Shown here: in pieces, positions 59,054 to 64,000 of the stretch
Numbering within the stretch: position 1 is the first letter of the stretch
How the letters are laid out: each line of letters opens with the position of its first letter
From: an uncultured Arachnia sp.
Lineage (GTDB): Bacteria; Actinomycetota; Actinomycetes; Propionibacteriales; Propionibacteriaceae
NCBI GenBank assembly: GCA_947499145.1
Contig: CANMNB010000005.1
Span: 372,001 to 436,000, forward strand
DNA: 64,000 nt
Direction of reading: 5' to 3'
Program-made: the position numbers and the translations under genes
The notes under the pieces: model-generated
What the model saw: the letters and a program-made list of their open reading frames with translations, nothing else
The model's database searches: none
Told to the model about the DNA's origin: nothing

Positions 59054-59550
59054 CAGCCCTCGGCTGGCACCGAGAGGGAGCCGGAGCCGACCATCGAGCC
59101 GGCCTGCGGGTCCCATTCGCCGTAGCGCGGGTTCACCTCGACGTCGACGTCGGAGATCGCCTGCAGCATCTCCTCCGAGGAGGCGTAGGACTGGGAGACC
59201 AGCTGCGTCCCGACACTCGGGCGGAAGAGCTTGAGGCACTCCGGCTGCTCGCTGACGAGCTGTCCCAGCTGCGGGTCGGCCTTCAGCATCGAGTCGATGT
59301 CGTCGACGGAGTAGTCGACGCCCTGCTGCTCCGCCAAGGTGGCCATCAACTCACCGCGCACCAGCATCGACACCGCGACGGGTTCTGTCACCTGCGTGGT
59401 GCCGACGGCCGGGCAGCCCTCGACCAGGGTCGCCGCCTCGCGCTGCGAGATCACGGTGCCGTCGACGGTGGCGGCCACCGTCGGCGCCTGGGAGCACCCG
59501 GCGAGCACCAGCGCTGCAGCGGCGGCGGGGACGATGTGGCGAAGTCTCAT
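59053..59550 (-). CDS. SurA-N-like lipoprotein, hypothetical
   Basis: 165-aa predicted lipoprotein: signal RLRHIVPAAAAALVLAGC with lipobox LAGC at residue 19. The mature start TVAATVDGTVISQREAATLV resembles the SurA/foldase N-terminal strand-helix, but no peptidyl-prolyl isomerase domain follows. In actinobacteria a SurA-N lipoprotein is often found between mfd and mazG, so this call is mainly by context. Overlaps mazG start by 1 bp. Confidence 0.75.
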   Translation of the reverse strand: MRLRHIVPAAAAALVLAGCSQAPTVAATVDGTVISQREAATLVEGCPAVGTTQVTEPVAVSMLVRGELMATLAEQQGVDYSVDDIDSMLKADPQLGQLVSEQPECLKLFRPSVGTQLVSQSYASSEEMLQAISDVDVEVNPRYGEWDPQAGSMVGSGSLSVPAEG

Positions 59551-59646
59551 GTGGGGCCTTTCCAGAGCGGTTCCTCGCCTCGGATCCTACTGCCGGGCAC
59601 CAAGGAGCACCCAACCGGCCGTTCGGCGCGGGTCAGGACCGGGGCG

Positions 59647-63132
<3,486 letters not shown>

Positions 63133-63160
63133 CCGCAACAATCTAGCGCCGGGCGCAACC

Positions 63161-63754
63161 TCACCGGTTGAACGTGTTCTGGGTGGAGGCGAGCCCGCGG
63201 CGCACGAGGTGCTCCACGGCGTCGGCCGCGACGGCGGCATCGACCCGCAGTCCGGTCAGGGCGTCGGAGGACATGCGCCGCAACACCCAGTCGGCCGCGT
63301 CCTGGCGCCCCGGAGGACGGCCGATGCCGACGCGGACGCGCAGGAAGTCACCCGTGCCCAGGTGGGCCCGGATGGACTTGAGCCCGTTGTGTCCGTTGTC
63401 CCCGCCCCCGAGCTTCACCCGCAGCTGTCCGGGATCCAGGTCGAGTTCGTCGTGGATGACGACGACCTGCTCCGGCGGGATCTTGTGGAACGTGGCCAGG
63501 GCACCGACCGCGACGCCGGACTCGTTCATGTAGGTGGTCGGCTTGGCCAGCCGCAGCGGGACTGCATCTATCCCGGGGGCAGCAGGCAGCACCACGGATG
63601 CCACCTGGGCCCGGTGTCGGGCTGCCGAGGTGAAGGTGGCATGTGCGCGGGACGCGACCTCGTCCACGGCGAGGAAGCCGACGTTGTGCCGGGTGAGCGC
63701 GTAGGTCGGGCCCGGATTCCCGAGCCCGACCACGAGGTACGCGCGTGCACTCAC
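63161..63754 (-). CDS. pth: Peptidyl-tRNA hydrolase
   Basis: 197-aa enzyme recycling peptidyl-tRNA. VVGLGNPGPTYALTRHNVGF (catalytic His in RHNVGF), KPTTYMNESGVAV (Asn) and VVIHDELDLDPGQLRVKLGG (catalytic Asp) are all present, followed by the lid GGGDNGHNGLKSI. GTG 63754 overlaps the rplY stop by 4 bp, the common ctc-pth pair. Confidence 0.96.
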   Translation of the reverse strand: MSARAYLVVGLGNPGPTYALTRHNVGFLAVDEVASRAHATFTSAARHRAQVASVVLPAAPGIDAVPLRLAKPTTYMNESGVAVGALATFHKIPPEQVVVIHDELDLDPGQLRVKLGGGDNGHNGLKSIRAHLGTGDFLRVRVGIGRPPGRQDAADWVLRRMSSDALTGLRVDAAVAADAVEHLVRRGLASTQNTFNR

Positions 63755-64000
63755 TCCGAGTCTTCGGAGCTTTCCTCGTCGCCCTCGGCGGCCTCGTCGG
63801 CCTCGCCCTCGGCGGCTTCGTCGCCCTCCTCGGTCTCGAGCTCCACGACCGGCGGGTTGGTGACGTTGATCACCAGGGTCTCCGGCTCGACGTGGGTCTC
63901 GACGCCCTCGGGCAGCTTGAGGTCGGCGACGGTGATGTGGTCGCCGATCGCTAGGCCCTCGACGGAGACCTCGATCGAGTTCGGGATGTCGGTGGCCGGG
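63751..64000 (-). CDS. rplY: 50S ribosomal protein L25/general stress protein Ctc, 5' end cut
   Basis: C-terminal part of the Ctc form of L25. Reading from the edge: IEVSVEGLAIGDHITVADLK, then LVINVTNPPVVELETE, and an acidic Ala/Glu-rich tail ending EESSEDSE. Only about 82 codons are in the window; the N-terminal 5S rRNA-binding L25 domain lies outside. Same operon as pth (4-bp overlap). Confidence 0.9.
   Translation of the reverse strand, partial: PATDIPNSIEVSVEGLAIGDHITVADLKLPEGVETHVEPETLVINVTNPPVVELETEEGDEAAEGEADEAAEGDEESSEDSE

Overview
The window is a gene-dense, high-GC (roughly 68-70% by eye) chromosomal segment of an actinomycete. Mycothiol chemistry (Mca), the mca/DUF4307/greA block, the eno/ftsB-type/DUF501/ppx block, DUF4245 beside xseAB, a Z-FPP-type prenyltransferase and many GTG/TTG starts with 1-4 bp stop/start overlaps all point to Actinomycetota. 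A Propionibacteriales-like genome is plausible, but no marker here proves the family. No phage or IS transposase is visible. Both window ends cut genes: transketolase loses its C-terminus and ribosomal protein L25/Ctc loses its N-terminus.

Layout. 1-10.6 kb: tkt, a phosphoribosyltransferase, a GNAT, an MFS exporter, a Nudix hydrolase, a PCMT-like methyltransferase, a CDF transporter coupled to a half-size solute-binding lipoprotein, a DUF488 protein, a Ski2-like helicase and a YetF-type membrane protein. 10.6-15.0 kb: an unassigned minus-strand operon (85-aa protein, 433-aa orphan, octopine-dehydrogenase-like enzyme, frameshifted P-loop kinase), divergent from a tocopherol-cyclase-like gene. 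15.0-18.25 kb: a small islet whose parts are bounded by degenerate copies of the 3' end of ychF; it carries higBA with a coupled kinase, an AraC regulator, DUF6157 and DUF1761. 18.2-25.2 kb: ychF, an iron-box-controlled ferric-siderophore ABC operon, then a GH120 beta-xylosidase. 25.2-46.1 kb: mostly housekeeping (M18 peptidase, rmuC, ilvA, ispH, xseAB, prenyltransferase, PAQR/hemolysin III, PhoH, DUF255 thioredoxin protein, rhomboid, MFS, mca, greA, DUF2089).

46.2-54.8 kb: ung, a methyltransferase, msrA, a sulfide:quinone-reductase-like gene whose 3' end has been deleted into a dsrE-type gene behind a CsoR/CstR-like operator, a large protein with a DisA-type (DAC) nucleotide-binding domain, a lipoprotein, a zinc metallopeptidase, a Nudix protein and a Bax-inhibitor-1 protein. 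54.9-64.0 kb: a TAA-anticodon tRNA with a short variable loop, ppx, DUF501, a DivIC/FtsB-type gene, eno, mazG, a lipoprotein, mfd, pth and rplY/ctc.

The most unusual items are the repeated ychF-tail sequences that frame the 15-18 kb islet, the sqr/dsrE deletion scar with its upstream operator, the DAC-domain protein with a non-canonical second motif, the orphan operon at 10.6-13.9 kb, and the TAA tRNA without a class II variable arm. Several perfect palindromes in promoter regions (27474-27498, 46136-46154) look like uncharacterised operators.
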